Assembly (NCBI RefSeq): GCF_028289705.1
Contig: NZ_JANQOI010000056.1
Location: 1 to 64,000, forward strand
Length of the DNA: 64,000 bases
Direction of reading: 5' to 3'
Origin: Pelagibius sp.
GTDB lineage: Bacteria; Pseudomonadota; Alphaproteobacteria; Kiloniellales; Kiloniellaceae
Below are positions 63,637 through 64,000 of this stretch, piece after piece (the first letter of the stretch is position 1; each line of letters opens with the position of its first letter). The notes below the pieces were generated by a model. That model was not told where the DNA came from, ran no database searches, and was given only the letters and a program-made list of their open reading frames with translations. The translations under genes and the position numbers were made by a program.

Positions 63637-63972
63637 TCACTTGATCTTGAAGTGGTTCCGGATGCCCAGCAGAAAGAGAAAGATCAGCACAGCGGAGATG
63701 ACATTCTGCAGGTGCCCCATAAGAACCACGAAATTCGGGATGCGAGGGGCAGCATTTGATGCCTGGCCGCTAGCCGATGAAGAACTCGTCTCTATCCGTT
63801 CTGACCCGTAAAGGCAGACATAGTTCTGTCTGAGCTTCTCCCGCGAAGTCTGCCCGACGAACAGAAGCGCATTGCGGATCGAGAGATCGAAGGCCGCTGT
63901 GACTGCATTGTCTTTGGAGCTACGGCACAAGAGATCTTGCGGCGGCTCAACGGAAGGAAAGACTGCAGCCAT
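63637..63972 (-). CDS. hypothetical protein with C-terminal membrane segment
   Basis: This 111-residue predicted protein has a polar N-terminal part (one cysteine at LLCRSS, another at YVCLY) and one hydrophobic segment near the end (about 81-103, LMGHLQNVISAVLIFLFLLGI), then RNHFKIK. It could be a tail-anchored membrane protein. The base composition is lower in GC than its neighbours. No family is recognised. It converges with the CPBP gene, ten bases apart. Existence is moderately supported. Confidence 0.45.
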   Translation of the reverse strand: MAAVFPSVEPPQDLLCRSSKDNAVTAAFDLSIRNALLFVGQTSREKLRQNYVCLYGSERIETSSSSASGQASNAAPRIPNFVVLMGHLQNVISAVLIFLFLLGIRNHFKIK

Positions 63973-64000
63973 CGATACAACTGTGGTTGAGGCATCGTGG

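Overview
The window is high-GC (mid-60s percent by eye) chromosomal DNA of an alphaproteobacterium, most likely a Rhodospirillales-type organism. The strongest clue is the minus-strand order dusB(nifR3)-ntrB-ntrC-ntrY-ntrX-trkA-dat-HAD-hfq-hflX, which is classical for this group. Supporting clues are a fused ispDF, a CIRCE-controlled groESL, a DUF1127 gene and CtrA-like TTAA-N7-TTAA boxes. The assignment below class level is inference. No prophage, transposase, integrase or CRISPR array was seen.

Left part (1-9.4 kb). A minus-strand pair (tandem SnoaL-like protein and small membrane protein), a GIY-YIG protein and tRNA-Ser(TGA) precede a plus-strand branched-chain-amino-acid-type ABC transporter operon. 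That operon carries a Tat-exported binding protein, two ATPases and two permeases, plus an isochorismatase-fold hydrolase that closely resembles plant-type nicotinamidases. Convergent to it is a two-gene type III polyketide synthase / ICMT-type methyltransferase operon resembling Bacillus bpsAB.

Cell envelope and housekeeping (9.6-19.3 kb). Small secreted proteins and a lipoprotein come first, followed by an MltB-like transglycosylase, RlpA and a D,D-carboxypeptidase. These lead directly into tmk-holB-metG-tatD and a metallo-beta-lactamase-fold hydrolase in one tight plus-strand run.

Mixed region (19.3-31.6 kb). This holds an orphan oligopeptide-type binding protein, GNAT and DUF1127 genes, several secreted proteins of unknown role and phosphoglycolate phosphatase. 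It also has a frameshifted PAS_5-type gene, mazG, a serine hydrolase / DUF2938 / beta-hydroxyacid dehydrogenase group and a very short SET-domain protein.

Metabolic island (31.8-42 kb). A MocR-type regulator lies near a same-strand cluster of alanine dehydrogenase, hydroxyacid-oxoacid transhydrogenase and an omega-amino-acid:pyruvate aminotransferase. Together these could deaminate an omega-amino acid, recycle the alanine formed and handle the resulting semialdehyde. A CadI/ArsI-like metalloprotein paired with a SigZ-like ECF sigma factor sits between them. A DMT transporter and an orphan BioD-like ATPase follow, then about 0.9 kb with no convincing gene.

Right part (42.8-64 kb). A small conserved protein, a three-hairpin repeat, a GST-like protein and an inositol-phosphatase-family enzyme precede groESL, whose promoter overlaps the end of hflX. 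The hflX-hfq-HAD-dat-trkA-ntrXYCB-dusB block follows, with two nitrogen-type two-component systems. The window ends with a divergent CcsA-like membrane protein and the plus-strand ispDF-pgpA-cinA-CPBP protease run.

No single spectacular unknown system stands out. The best candidates for novelty are the nicotinamidase-containing transporter operon, the type III PKS pair, the aminotransferase/transhydrogenase cluster and the CadI-SigZ pair with matching cysteine pairs.
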